Source: an uncultured Acidobacteriota bacterium
Lineage (GTDB): Bacteria; Acidobacteriota; Vicinamibacteria; Vicinamibacterales; CAVVIG01
DNA length: 35,736 bases
NCBI GenBank assembly: GCA_902825985.1
Contig: CADEDC010000025.1
Location: 1-35,736 of the forward strand
Reading direction: 5' to 3'
Shown: positions 24,588 to 32,432 of the stretch, piece by piece
Layout of the letters: each line of letters opens with the position of its first letter
Position numbering within the stretch: the stretch's first letter is position 1
Made by a program: the position numbers and the translations under genes
Notes under the pieces: generated by a model
Told to the model about the DNA's origin: nothing
Seen by the model: the letters and a program-made list of their open reading frames with translations, nothing else
The model's database searches: none

Positions 24588-25754
24588 TTAGCTCAGTTGC
24601 TGACGAAATCTCCAGACGCTCACCGCCATCAGCACGAAGGCGATGGTGGCCAGGGCGAAGATGTGCGGCCACAGATCGACGAACGTGGCGCCGCGGATCA
24701 ACACGCCCCGCGAGACGAAGCCAAAGTGGTAGATGGGGTTGATCACCGTCAGGCTGCGCATCCACGACGGCATCGCTTCGGCGGGTGTCATCGTGCCCGA
24801 CAGCGACATCAACGGCGGAAAGATGAAGAAGCTGGCGAGCTGCGCCTGCTGCGCCGACTTGGTCAGCGTCGCCACGACGGTGCCGAGCCCGATGCCGCAC
24901 AGCAGGCACATCGCGGCCGCCGCGAACAGCAGGAACGGATTGCCGCGGAACGGCACCTGGAAATAGACGCGAATGATGACCAGCGCGACGCCGAGCGGAA
25001 TCCACATGAGGAGGAACGGCGGCAGGATCTTGGCGACGATGATCTCCGACGTCCGCGACGGCGTCATCAGCAGCTGCTCCAGCGTGCCCGCCTCGCGCTC
25101 CTTCACCATCGTCGTGGACGACGTGATCATGCCGTTGGTGAGCAGCAGCTGGCCGAGCAGGCCGGTGACGAGAAACCACGTGCTCACGAGTCCGGGGTTG
25201 AAGAGGAAGAGCGGCCGCAGAATCGCCAGGCCGGTGGAGCCGGTCGGCCCGTCGACACGCCGCGACGACACCCGCACGCCTTCGCGCATCAGCGATCGGT
25301 TGTAGCTCTGAATCACGCCCTGGATGTAGCCCTGGCTCACCGCCGCGGTGTTGGCGTTCATCGCGTTGAGCAGCACCTGCACCGTTGCCGGCTCCCCGTC
25401 GCCGAGATCGCGGGCCAGCCGGCCTGGCACGACGACGCCGGCGTCGACCTCACCCTGCCGGATCTGCTCGCTCAGCTCCTCGACCGAGAGGTAGCTGCCG
25501 ACCAGTTGGAAGCTGCCGCTCTCGCTGAGCGAGGCGATCAGGCCGCGGCTCTGCCGCGTGTGGCTGTCGTCCACCACCCCGAGCCGGATGCCCGTCACTT
25601 TCGGACTCATCACGGTGCCGAAGAGCATCAGCTGCAGAATCGGCGGCAGCACCAGCGCCAGCACGACGCGGCGATCGCGTCTGATTTGATGGAGCTCCTT
25701 GAGGACGAGCGCCACCATCGCCGGGCTCCACAGCCAGTTGAACCTGCGCATCAT
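24588..25754 (-). CDS. ABC-2 type permease (YbhR/YhhJ-like), second of pair
   Basis: A 388-aa inner-membrane permease from the ATG at 25754 (next codon is also ATG). A cytoplasmic start (VALVLKELHQIRRDRRVVLALVLPPILQLMLFG) leads into TM1. A periplasmic domain of about 130 residues follows (LGVVDDSHTRQSRGLI ... SVEELSEQIRQGEVDAGVVVPG). Five more helices occupy the C-terminal half, with the conserved cytoplasmic signature STTMVKEREAGTLEQLLMTPSRTSEIIVAKILP and SLSGTMTPAEAMPSWMRSL. This is the export-permease type that works as a heterodimer with its neighbour, driven by the double ATPase. The upstream permease stop lies 40 bp away and the TolC-like gene starts 18 bp after this stop. An in-frame reading to 25919 overlaps the upstream gene and is not supported. 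Exported substrates, perhaps drugs or dyes, are unknown. Confidence 0.93.
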   Translation of the reverse strand: MMRRFNWLWSPAMVALVLKELHQIRRDRRVVLALVLPPILQLMLFGTVMSPKVTGIRLGVVDDSHTRQSRGLIASLSESGSFQLVGSYLSVEELSEQIRQGEVDAGVVVPGRLARDLGDGEPATVQVLLNAMNANTAAVSQGYIQGVIQSYNRSLMREGVRVSSRRVDGPTGSTGLAILRPLFLFNPGLVSTWFLVTGLLGQLLLTNGMITSSTTMVKEREAGTLEQLLMTPSRTSEIIVAKILPPFLLMWIPLGVALVIIRVYFQVPFRGNPFLLFAAAAMCLLCGIGLGTVVATLTKSAQQAQLASFFIFPPLMSLSGTMTPAEAMPSWMRSLTVINPIYHFGFVSRGVLIRGATFVDLWPHIFALATIAFVLMAVSVWRFRQQLS

Positions 25755-25794
25755 GATCGTGCACCTCGCCAGACGGAGCGTGTGGTGTCGCGCA

Positions 25795-26898
25795 TCACAC
25801 CTCGAGCTGCATGCGGCGCATGCGACGCCAGCCCAGGCCGAAAAACGCCGAGCCGATGCCGGCGATCGGCAGCACCTTCCATCCGACGGCCCCCCAGCCG
25901 CCGCCCTGCAGCAGCGCATCGCGGACGATCTCGATGTAGTAGCGTGCCCAGACGAAGTTCGACAACCAGCGGAGCGATCCGGGCACGTTCGACAGCGGAA
26001 ACAGCAATCCCGACAGCATGAAGGTGAAGAGGAAGCCGCCCATCATCACCGCCTGCATGGCGCCGACCTGATTGGGAATCGCCGCACCGACCATGACGCC
26101 GAACGACGCGACGCAGAACGCGTAGAGCACGGTGGCGACGAGGAACGGCGTCGGGTCGCCGGCGAAACGCAGACCGAAGAGCACCGCCAGCATCACGAGC
26201 AGCAGGCTGGCTTCGGCCAGCGCCACGCACATGTAGGCCAGCACCTTGCCGGCCAGGAACTCGTAGGCCGAGATGTTCGAGACGTAGACCTGCAGAATCG
26301 TCTTGCGTTCGCCCTCGCGCGCCATGGCCAGTGTCGCGAGGAGCGGCGGGAACATCGACAGCCCCATGACGAAGATGCCCGGTGCGTAGAACTTGCCGGA
26401 CGAGCGGCCCGGGTTGTACCAGAAGCGGACCGCCGCCTGCACCGGGCCCGGCCCGACCGCACCGCGGCGGGCGTTGAAGCCGCCGGTGACGCCGCCGGCG
26501 TAGGCGCTCAAGAGACCGGCGGTGTTGCCGTCGGATCCGTCCACGATGATCTGCACCGGGACGTTGACGCCGCGCGTGAGATCGCGTCCGAAGTTCCTCG
26601 GGATGATGACGACGCCGCGCGCGACGTTGGCCGCCAGCGCCTCGTCCGGACGCCGGTCGGTCGGCCACGACACGATGCTGAAGGTGAGCGACGCCCGGAA
26701 TCCGTCGATGAGATCGCGCGACGCGGGCGAACCATCCAGGTCCTGCACCACCAGCGGCAGGTCGCGGACCATGAAAGACAACGAATTGCCCATCATCACC
26801 ATCTGGATCACCGGCAGCACGAGCGCCAGCGCCAGCGCGAGACGATCGCGGATGAGCTGTGCGAGTTCCTTTCTCGCCTGTGCCACGATGCGTTTCAT
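25795..26898 (-). CDS. ABC-2 type permease (YbhS-like), first of pair
   Basis: A 367-aa inner-membrane permease. The ATG at 26898 follows GAGGA by seven bases. It has the same plan as its neighbour: KRIVAQARKELAQLIRDR into TM1 (LALALALVLPVIQMVMMG), a large periplasmic loop (LPLVVQDLDGSPASRDLIDGF ... NVARGVVIIPRNFGRDL) and five C-terminal helices. The signature AREGERKTILQVYVSNISAYEFLAGKVLAYM and LSGLLFPLSNVPGSLRWLSNFVWARYY are the coupling and gate regions. The periplasmic part is about the same size in both permeases, but sequence identity is low, so they are likely an obligate heterodimer. The gap to the ATPase stop upstream is 64 bp. Confidence 0.93.
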   Translation of the reverse strand: MKRIVAQARKELAQLIRDRLALALALVLPVIQMVMMGNSLSFMVRDLPLVVQDLDGSPASRDLIDGFRASLTFSIVSWPTDRRPDEALAANVARGVVIIPRNFGRDLTRGVNVPVQIIVDGSDGNTAGLLSAYAGGVTGGFNARRGAVGPGPVQAAVRFWYNPGRSSGKFYAPGIFVMGLSMFPPLLATLAMAREGERKTILQVYVSNISAYEFLAGKVLAYMCVALAEASLLLVMLAVLFGLRFAGDPTPFLVATVLYAFCVASFGVMVGAAIPNQVGAMQAVMMGGFLFTFMLSGLLFPLSNVPGSLRWLSNFVWARYYIEIVRDALLQGGGWGAVGWKVLPIAGIGSAFFGLGWRRMRRMQLEV

Positions 26899-26962
26899 TG
26901 CGTCATCCTCTCCACCCGTTCCAGCCGGCTCGCGCCACCCGGCCCGTCGCCGCGCTCCGCCA

Positions 26963-28903
26963 CTAGACGTCCACCGCGACTTTTCCCTGCAGACGCGCCT
27001 GCTCGACGATGCTGATGAACACGTCCTCGAGGGAGAACCGCGACTCGCGCGCCTGCAGCACGACGATGCCGTGCGCGGCGAGTCGCGCCGTCACCATCGC
27101 CAGCCCTTGTCCAGGCTCTTCGTCGCAGATCACGTGCAGCCGATCGCCGAAGAGCGACACGCGCCAGCGGCCGATGGCGGTCTTGAGCGTGTTGGCGGCC
27201 AGTTGCGGCTGATCGACGAACAGTTCGAGCAGGTGGCCGCCCTGCTGCGCTTTGATGCCTGACGGCGTGCCTTCAGCGACGAGCTCACCCGCCACCATCA
27301 GGCCGAGGCGATTGCACTGTTCCGCCTCTTCGAGATAGTGCGTCGTGACGAGTATGGCCGTGCCGGCGTCGGCGAGGCGGTTGATCAGGCTCCAGAAGGA
27401 GCGCCGCGCCAGCGGATCGACGCCCGACGTCGGTTCGTCGAGGAAGAGCACCGCCGGCTCGTGCATGATCGCGGCGCCGAACGCCACGCGCTGTTTCCAG
27501 CCGCCGGGCAGGCTGCCGACGACACGGTCCTGCTCGTCGGTCAGCTCGGCGAAATCGAGCACCCAGGCCACTTTCGCCGCTCGCTCGTCATCCGGCACGC
27601 CGTAGACGCGGCCGAAGAAGGCCAGGTTCTCGGCCACCGACATGTCCTCGTAGAGCGAGAATTTCTGCGACATGTAGCCGAGGTTGCGCCGGACCGACGG
27701 TGCGCGCAGGTGCTTGCGGGCGCCGGCCAGCTCGCTCGTGCCGGTCGTCGCGTCGAGCAGGCCGCACAGCATCTTGATCGTGGTGGTCTTGCCGGCGCCG
27801 TTGGCGCCCAACAGGCCGTAGACCTCGCCGTAGCGCACTTGCAGCGAGACGTCGTGCACCGCGCGAAAGGCACCGAACGCCTTCGTGATGCCGTAGGCCC
27901 CGATGGCAATGCCGCCGCGCAGGTCCTGATGGGCGTGCACGCCCGGAAACGACTTGTGCTGCACGACGCCGCCGAGCGCCCGCAGTTCGGCGACGAAGGT
28001 GTTCTCCAGCGTCGGCCGATCGAGGCGGATCTCGTCGACCGTCAGGCCGGCGGATGCGAGCGTGGCGCGGACCAGCGCCTCGCCCTGCCTCGGGTCGCGG
28101 GTCAGCACGTCGAGCCGGTCGCCGAAGCGCTGGACGTCGATGATCTCCGCGTGGCTCGAGTCCATCGCGCTGAGGATCTCCTCGGCCGCTGCCAGCGGCG
28201 TCGTCCGCACTTCGAGCCGCGCCGCGCCAAGGCCATCGCGCAGTTCGGGCGGCGAGCCGACCTGGCGTATGACGCCGTCGTACATCAGGGCGACGCGGTG
28301 GCAGCGCTCGGCCTCGTCGAGGTATGGTGTCGCCACGAGAATCGTCAGTCCGTCGGCGGCCAGCGCCGCCAGGGCGTCCCAGAACTCGCGCCGCGACACC
28401 GGATCGACGCCCGTGGTGGGCTCGTCGAGCAGCAGGACGTCGGGCTCTGGCACGAGCGCGCAGGCGAGCGCCAGCTTCTGCTTCATGCCGCCGCTGAGCC
28501 GTCCGGCCAGGCGATCGGAGAAGCGGTCCATGTCGAACATCTGCAGGTAACGGCTGGCCCGCCGGTCGAGTTCGGCGTGCGGCACGAGGCGCAGATCGCC
28601 GAGGTAGCGCAGGTTCTCCCGCACCGTGAGGTCGGGATAGAGGCTGAAGGTCTGCGTGAGGTAGCCGGTCTCGGCGCGCGCGTCCCGGGCGGGACGACCG
28701 AAGACCGACGCCGTACCGCTCGTCGCCTCCATCACGCCCGCCAGAATCTGGAACGTCGTCGTCTTGCCGGCGCCGTCGGGACCGATCAGGCCGAAGACCT
28801 CGCCGCGCGCGATCTCGAAACTGACGCCACGCACGGCGTCAACGGTGCCGTACCGCTTGATCAGGCCGTCGACGCGGATGGCGGGGACAGGCGCGGTGGT
28901 CAC
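26963..28903 (-). CDS. Tandem double ATP-binding subunit of ABC-2 exporter (YbhF-like)
   Basis: A 646-aa cytoplasmic protein with two fused ABC ATPase domains. The first has Walker A GPDGAGKTT (~41-49), signature LSGGMKQ (~136) and Walker B VLLLDEPTTG (~156-163). The second has Walker A GANGAGKTT (~365-373), signature LPGGWKQR (~463) and Walker B VLFLDEPTSG (~484). Both end in a short accessory domain after the H-loop (ATPYLDEAERC; TTHYLEEAEQC). The second signature departs from LSGGQ, as is usual in this subfamily. The GTG at 28903 is chosen because it overlaps the adaptor stop as GTGA; another in-frame GTG at 28927 is possible. It energises the two permeases encoded just downstream. Confidence 0.93.
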   Translation of the reverse strand: MTTAPVPAIRVDGLIKRYGTVDAVRGVSFEIARGEVFGLIGPDGAGKTTTFQILAGVMEATSGTASVFGRPARDARAETGYLTQTFSLYPDLTVRENLRYLGDLRLVPHAELDRRASRYLQMFDMDRFSDRLAGRLSGGMKQKLALACALVPEPDVLLLDEPTTGVDPVSRREFWDALAALAADGLTILVATPYLDEAERCHRVALMYDGVIRQVGSPPELRDGLGAARLEVRTTPLAAAEEILSAMDSSHAEIIDVQRFGDRLDVLTRDPRQGEALVRATLASAGLTVDEIRLDRPTLENTFVAELRALGGVVQHKSFPGVHAHQDLRGGIAIGAYGITKAFGAFRAVHDVSLQVRYGEVYGLLGANGAGKTTTIKMLCGLLDATTGTSELAGARKHLRAPSVRRNLGYMSQKFSLYEDMSVAENLAFFGRVYGVPDDERAAKVAWVLDFAELTDEQDRVVGSLPGGWKQRVAFGAAIMHEPAVLFLDEPTSGVDPLARRSFWSLINRLADAGTAILVTTHYLEEAEQCNRLGLMVAGELVAEGTPSGIKAQQGGHLLELFVDQPQLAANTLKTAIGRWRVSLFGDRLHVICDEEPGQGLAMVTARLAAHGIVVLQARESRFSLEDVFISIVEQARLQGKVAVDV

Positions 28904-30153
28904 ATCCGCCGTCCGGGCGACGGCCACTCGCCGCTGACGAGGATCTCGCCGTCTGCCGGCATGCCCGGCTTCGCAAATCCGAACGCCCCCTTGAGCTGTA
29001 CCTTGACGCCCACCACCTGCTTCACGCGGTCCTCGCGGAAGTAGGTGTTCTCGGGGGTGAACGTGGCCTCGGGATCGATGCGCGACACGTAGGCCTCGAC
29101 CGGTTGGTTCGGGCTCGAATCGAGATACACCCGCGCGGCCTGTCCCACCTTGACGTCGCCGATGCGCCCTTCCGGCACGAAGCCGCGCAGGTAGATCTTG
29201 CCGAGATCCACGATCGTGACGATGGGCGTACCGGGCGACACGATCTCGCCCGGCTCCGCCGTTCGCATCACCACGGTGCCGTCGAATGGCGCCCGTACCG
29301 TGAGGTCCGCCCGAACCGCCTGCGCCTCGGCCAATTGGGCGCGGGCCTGGTTGGTCTGCGCGAGGGCGTTGGCGATCTCGGCTTGCTGTTGCGCCAGCTG
29401 TCCCTTGATCGCGGCGCTCTGTGCGGCGCGGATGTCGGGATTCACGAGCCCGCCGCGGGCCGTGGCCAGGGCGCCGCGCGCCGCTTCGACGCGCTTGAGC
29501 GCGGCATTGACGGCGGCCTCCTGCTGGTTCGCCATCGACTCGGCCTGCTTCCCCTGCCGCTCGGACACCGCACCGCTCCTGGCCAGCTTGCTGTATGCGT
29601 CCTTGTCGAATGCGGCGATCTGGAGCGCCGCCTGCTCGCGGGCGAGCTGCGCCTGCGCGGTCGCCAGGTCGGCCTCCGCCTGGCTCACCCGTCCTTCGGC
29701 TTCGACCCTGGACTGTCCGGTCTGGATGTCCACCTGGCGCAGCTGCTGTTCGAGCACCGTCACCTGGCCGCGCGCCGCCACCAGGCGCGCCTCGGCACTG
29801 GAGAGCGCGGCCGACGCCTGGTCTTCGCGCGCTCTGATCTGGTCGTCATCGAGCACGGCGATCGCGTCGCCCGCCTTCACCGTATCGCCCTCGCCCACGC
29901 GCACTTCGACGATGCGGCCCGCGGCCCGGGAGGCGATGGCCGAGTCGTCGCCTTCCAGGCGTCCGCTCAGGACGACGAGGCCCTCGTCGATGCCCGAGAC
30001 GACGAATCGCTGCCAGCCGAAGTATCCGCCGATGGCGAGCGCCGCGAGCACGAGGACGAGGAGTGGCTTCCGGGAGCGGCCGGCGTCGGTGCCGGCGGCT
30101 GGCGCGGTGCCGGCTGGGCGAGCGTGGCTGGGAATCGGCGCGTCTGGACTCAT
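28900..30153 (-). CDS. HlyD-family periplasmic adaptor (membrane fusion protein)
   Basis: A 417-aa adaptor. The ATG at 30153 is chosen; the in-frame reading to 30360 has no RBS and only low-complexity sequence. One N-terminal helix (PLLVLVLAALAIGGYFGWQRF) anchors it in the inner membrane. A lipoyl half (ASRAAGRIVEVRVGEGDTVKAGDAIAVLDDDQ) is followed by a ~190-residue Ala/Gln-rich coiled-coil hairpin, the second lipoyl half (LTVRAPFDGTVVMRTAEPGEIVSPG) and a beta-barrel/membrane-proximal domain (KVGQAARVYLDSSPNQPVEAYVSRI). The long hairpin matches YbhG-type adaptors that reach a TolC channel, which this operon encodes. The stop overlaps the ATPase start. It heads the operon, so its upstream region at 30154-30464 should hold the promoter; no dedicated repressor gene is adjacent. 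Confidence 0.92.
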   Translation of the reverse strand: MSPDAPIPSHARPAGTAPAAGTDAGRSRKPLLVLVLAALAIGGYFGWQRFVVSGIDEGLVVLSGRLEGDDSAIASRAAGRIVEVRVGEGDTVKAGDAIAVLDDDQIRAREDQASAALSSAEARLVAARGQVTVLEQQLRQVDIQTGQSRVEAEGRVSQAEADLATAQAQLAREQAALQIAAFDKDAYSKLARSGAVSERQGKQAESMANQQEAAVNAALKRVEAARGALATARGGLVNPDIRAAQSAAIKGQLAQQQAEIANALAQTNQARAQLAEAQAVRADLTVRAPFDGTVVMRTAEPGEIVSPGTPIVTIVDLGKIYLRGFVPEGRIGDVKVGQAARVYLDSSPNQPVEAYVSRIDPEATFTPENTYFREDRVKQVVGVKVQLKGAFGFAKPGMPADGEILVSGEWPSPGRRM

Positions 30154-30464
30154 CGAAGAATCATAAGTCCTTTCGGCACCTGTTCCCCAGCCAGCGGACG
30201 CGGCGCCGCGGGCTCGTAATGAAGCCGTTACGGGCGGGCGGCATGGGCCGAAGACCCGGACGAGCGCCGGGTGATGAGACGGGAGATGGGAGCGGCGCGT
30301 CTGGAGGAGCGAAGACGGCCGCGCGCACGCGGGAGGAGTGGCCCACCTGCGCGCGGCCATCAGTCCGAGGTGAGCAGGGGTAGGCTCATCCTCGGCGTGG
30401 GATCTTCAGACTACGCGACCGCGCACCCTCGCGATCGCGTCAAGATGTCGCAGCCACACATTTT
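30154..30464. other. Intergenic region upstream of efflux operon, with inverted repeats
   Basis: No gene is visible in this stretch. It holds a perfect 11-bp inverted repeat, GGCCGCGCGCA (30317-30327) and TGCGCGCGGCC (30348-30358), around a 20-nt loop. A smaller stem, ACCCGG/CCGGGT, lies at 30254-30272. The large stem is about 105 bases beyond the stop of the DJ-1/PfpI gene and about 165 bases before the adaptor start. It could terminate the former or be a leader structure or operator for the latter. I cannot place a confident promoter. Confidence 0.4.
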
Positions 30465-31745
30465 CTAGCGGCTGCCGATGCGCGGCACGGCGCTGATGGC
30501 GAATGGATCGACTGTCGGATCCTCGTGCCACTCGTATTCAAGGCTGCGCGCCAGGCGCTGCGCGCGCTCCTTTCCGTACAGCTTCGCGACGAGGCCGAGG
30601 GCCATGTCGGTGCCGGCCGACACGCCTGACGATGTGAGCAGCTTGCCGTCATCCACCCATCGTGCCTTGACGATCCAGTCGACGTCCGGGTCCTGTTCGA
30701 CCGCCAGCGCAAAAGCGCCTTTGTTCGACGTCGCCTTATGCCCCTTGAGGATCCCGGCTTTCGCGAGCAGCGCCGACCCGGTACACACCGACGTCGTCAC
30801 TTCCGTCCGTTGATGCTGCTGACGGATGTAGTCGAGCATGACCGGGTTGAGCAACTGCGTCCGGGTGCCGATGCCGCCTGGCACCATGATGATGTCGAGC
30901 GGCGGCGCGGTCGTGAACGAGTAATCAGCCACCGCTGCGACGCCCTGCGCCGACTTCACCGGCCCCGCCTGCTCGGCAATCATGATGACGTTGAAATCCG
31001 GCACGTAGCTCCACATCTCGACCGGCCCGAAGACATCGAGCACTTCGAAGCCCGGGTACAGCACGATGCCGAGCGTCTTGCGGCGGCTCGGCGCCGGCGC
31101 CGCCGCGGCCGCCGCCGCCGCGCCTGGCGCCGGCTTGACGCGCGGGTCGAGCGCCGCGGCGACGTAGGCGGCTCGCCCCCCGCTGATGGTGGCGCGATAC
31201 TCGGCGAGATTCGACGCGCCGTCGCCGTCGGCATCGCCATCGAACGCCAACCACCGGCCGAGCTGCAGGGCCAGCGAGTAGTCACTCTTCAACGGGGCGC
31301 CAAAGGTCTTCGACATCGCGTCGTACGACGCGAACGATCCCTGACCGAGCAGCACATAGCCGACCACGACATCGGCGGCTGTGGGGAACGTGCCGAGCAG
31401 CGCCTTCAGGTCCTCGGTCGCCGAACGGCGGGCCTGCTGCGCCGCCGCCCGGACCGTCGCATGATCGATACCACCTGAGGGCCGCAGGTCGAGAGACGGG
31501 TTGGCGAGTGCAGCAGCGACCAGTGCCATCTCGTCGGCGTCGAGCATGCCGTTGCCCTGTGACCCGGTATCGAGATTCGCGTCGATCTTCTCGGGATCGA
31601 ACTTCAAGCCGCGCATCGCGGCGTCGAAATCAATCGTGACCGAGGCGTCCTGCGCTCGCGCCGTAGCCGGCCAGGCGCCTCCGATCGCGGACACGAGGAC
31701 GACGACGGCCGCCAGCATCAGACGACGTGACCATTCGTTGCGCAT
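30465..31745 (-). CDS. Secreted DJ-1/PfpI-family protein with EF-hand-like N-terminal region
   Basis: A 426-aa exported protein. The ATG at 31745 follows AAGGAG by nine bases and opens a signal peptide (RRLMLAAVVVLVSAIGG to ARAQ). Residues ~33-200 form an extra region with two EF-hand-like loops, DTGSQGNGMLDADE (~59-72) and DGDADGDGASNLAEY (~169-183); the second has good calcium-ligand spacing. An Ala/Pro linker leads to a DJ-1/PfpI domain (~222-415): TLGIVLYPGFEVLDVFGPVEMW, IIMVPGGIGTR, nucleophile elbow TTSVCTGSALLAKAGIL with Cys321, and SAGTDMALGLVAKLYG. This is the isonitrile-hydratase/AraC-like glutaminase-fold branch but exported, which is unusual. Enzymatic activity is plausible because the Cys is kept; the substrate is unknown. 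A broken relative without the extra region lies at 11310-11815. Confidence 0.88.
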   Translation of the reverse strand: MRNEWSRRLMLAAVVVLVSAIGGAWPATARAQDASVTIDFDAAMRGLKFDPEKIDANLDTGSQGNGMLDADEMALVAAALANPSLDLRPSGGIDHATVRAAAQQARRSATEDLKALLGTFPTAADVVVGYVLLGQGSFASYDAMSKTFGAPLKSDYSLALQLGRWLAFDGDADGDGASNLAEYRATISGGRAAYVAAALDPRVKPAPGAAAAAAAAPAPSRRKTLGIVLYPGFEVLDVFGPVEMWSYVPDFNVIMIAEQAGPVKSAQGVAAVADYSFTTAPPLDIIMVPGGIGTRTQLLNPVMLDYIRQQHQRTEVTTSVCTGSALLAKAGILKGHKATSNKGAFALAVEQDPDVDWIVKARWVDDGKLLTSSGVSAGTDMALGLVAKLYGKERAQRLARSLEYEWHEDPTVDPFAISAVPRIGSR

Positions 31746-31891
31746 GGCACCACTCTCCTTCGAACTGTGATTGTCCAGGCCACCGACAGCCGCGACAACG
31801 ACTGTGCAGCAAACGGGCGCGTGCGGCGGGAGACGGTGCCCTCCGTGCAGGCAGCGGGACCGCCGGTCGGCACGGCGGCAGACGCCGTCGG

Positions 31892-32422
31892 CTAGGGCCG
31901 GCGGGCCAGCTTGCGCTGCAGCGATCGCCGGTGCATGTTGAGAGCCCGCGCCGCTTCCGACACATTGCCGCCGCAGTCGGTCAGCACGCGATTCATGTGT
32001 TCCCACTCGACCCGGGCCAGCGACGGCGTTTCGATCGGCAGGTCGCGTGGACGCGCCGAGAGGCCGCGCGCGAACGCGGCGATGATGCGATCGGGATCGG
32101 TCGGCTTCGTCAGGTAGTGCAGCGCCCCGAGGCGAACCGCTTCGAGCGCCGTGGCGATGCTGCCATAGCCGGTCAGTACGACGATGGCGGTGGATCCGTC
32201 GATCGCCTTCAGTTCGCGGACCACGTCGAGCCCGGACTGGTCGGGAAGTCGCAGGTCGACCACCGCCATCTCGGGGCTGTCGCGCCGGGCCGCGGCGATG
32301 CCGGCGGCGCCATCGGCGACGCCGAAGGCGTCGTAGCCGCGCCCCTCGAAGGCGCGGACGAGGACGCCGCGAAACGCATCGTCGTCTTCGACGACCAGAA
32401 TGGTGGGCAGGATGCGGGTCAT
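31892..32422 (-). CDS. regA: RegA/PrrA/ActR-type redox response regulator
   Basis: A 176-aa regulator. The receiver domain (residues ~7-120) has the acidic pair around D13-D15, phosphoacceptor Asp56 (AVVDLRLPDQSG), Thr in VVLTGYGS and Lys in YLTKP. After a short linker the Fis-type helix-turn-helix GGNVSEAARALNMHRRSLQRKL closes the protein; NMHRRSLQRKL is the hallmark of the RegA/PrrA/ActR group. Members control respiration, cytochrome and redox genes in response to the partner kinase. The kinase gene ends 10 bp upstream and the two form an operon. P460 and SOD genes lie directly upstream of the pair, as plausible targets. A weak stem ACGGCG/CGCCGT at 31872-31888 follows the stop. Confidence 0.93.
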   Translation of the reverse strand: MTRILPTILVVEDDDAFRGVLVRAFEGRGYDAFGVADGAAGIAAARRDSPEMAVVDLRLPDQSGLDVVRELKAIDGSTAIVVLTGYGSIATALEAVRLGALHYLTKPTDPDRIIAAFARGLSARPRDLPIETPSLARVEWEHMNRVLTDCGGNVSEAARALNMHRRSLQRKLARRP

Positions 32423-32432
32423 GGTCGTGGCA

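Noticed and set aside
23526..26021. 831-codon plus-strand open frame across the TolC-like and permease genes
   Set aside because: It lies opposite three genes with clear family motifs, and its product is Arg/His/Gln-rich low complexity. The same applies to the plus-strand frames at 4757-6610, 8704-10608 and 27338-29044.
27440..27530. Degenerate signature LPGGWKQR in the second ATPase half, considered as loss of function
   Set aside because: Non-LSGGQ second signatures are usual in fused YbhF/YhiH-type ATPases, and both Walker motifs are intact.
30154..30360. N-terminal extension of the HlyD adaptor
   Set aside because: The extra 69 residues are low-complexity and would place the membrane anchor far inside; no RBS is seen.
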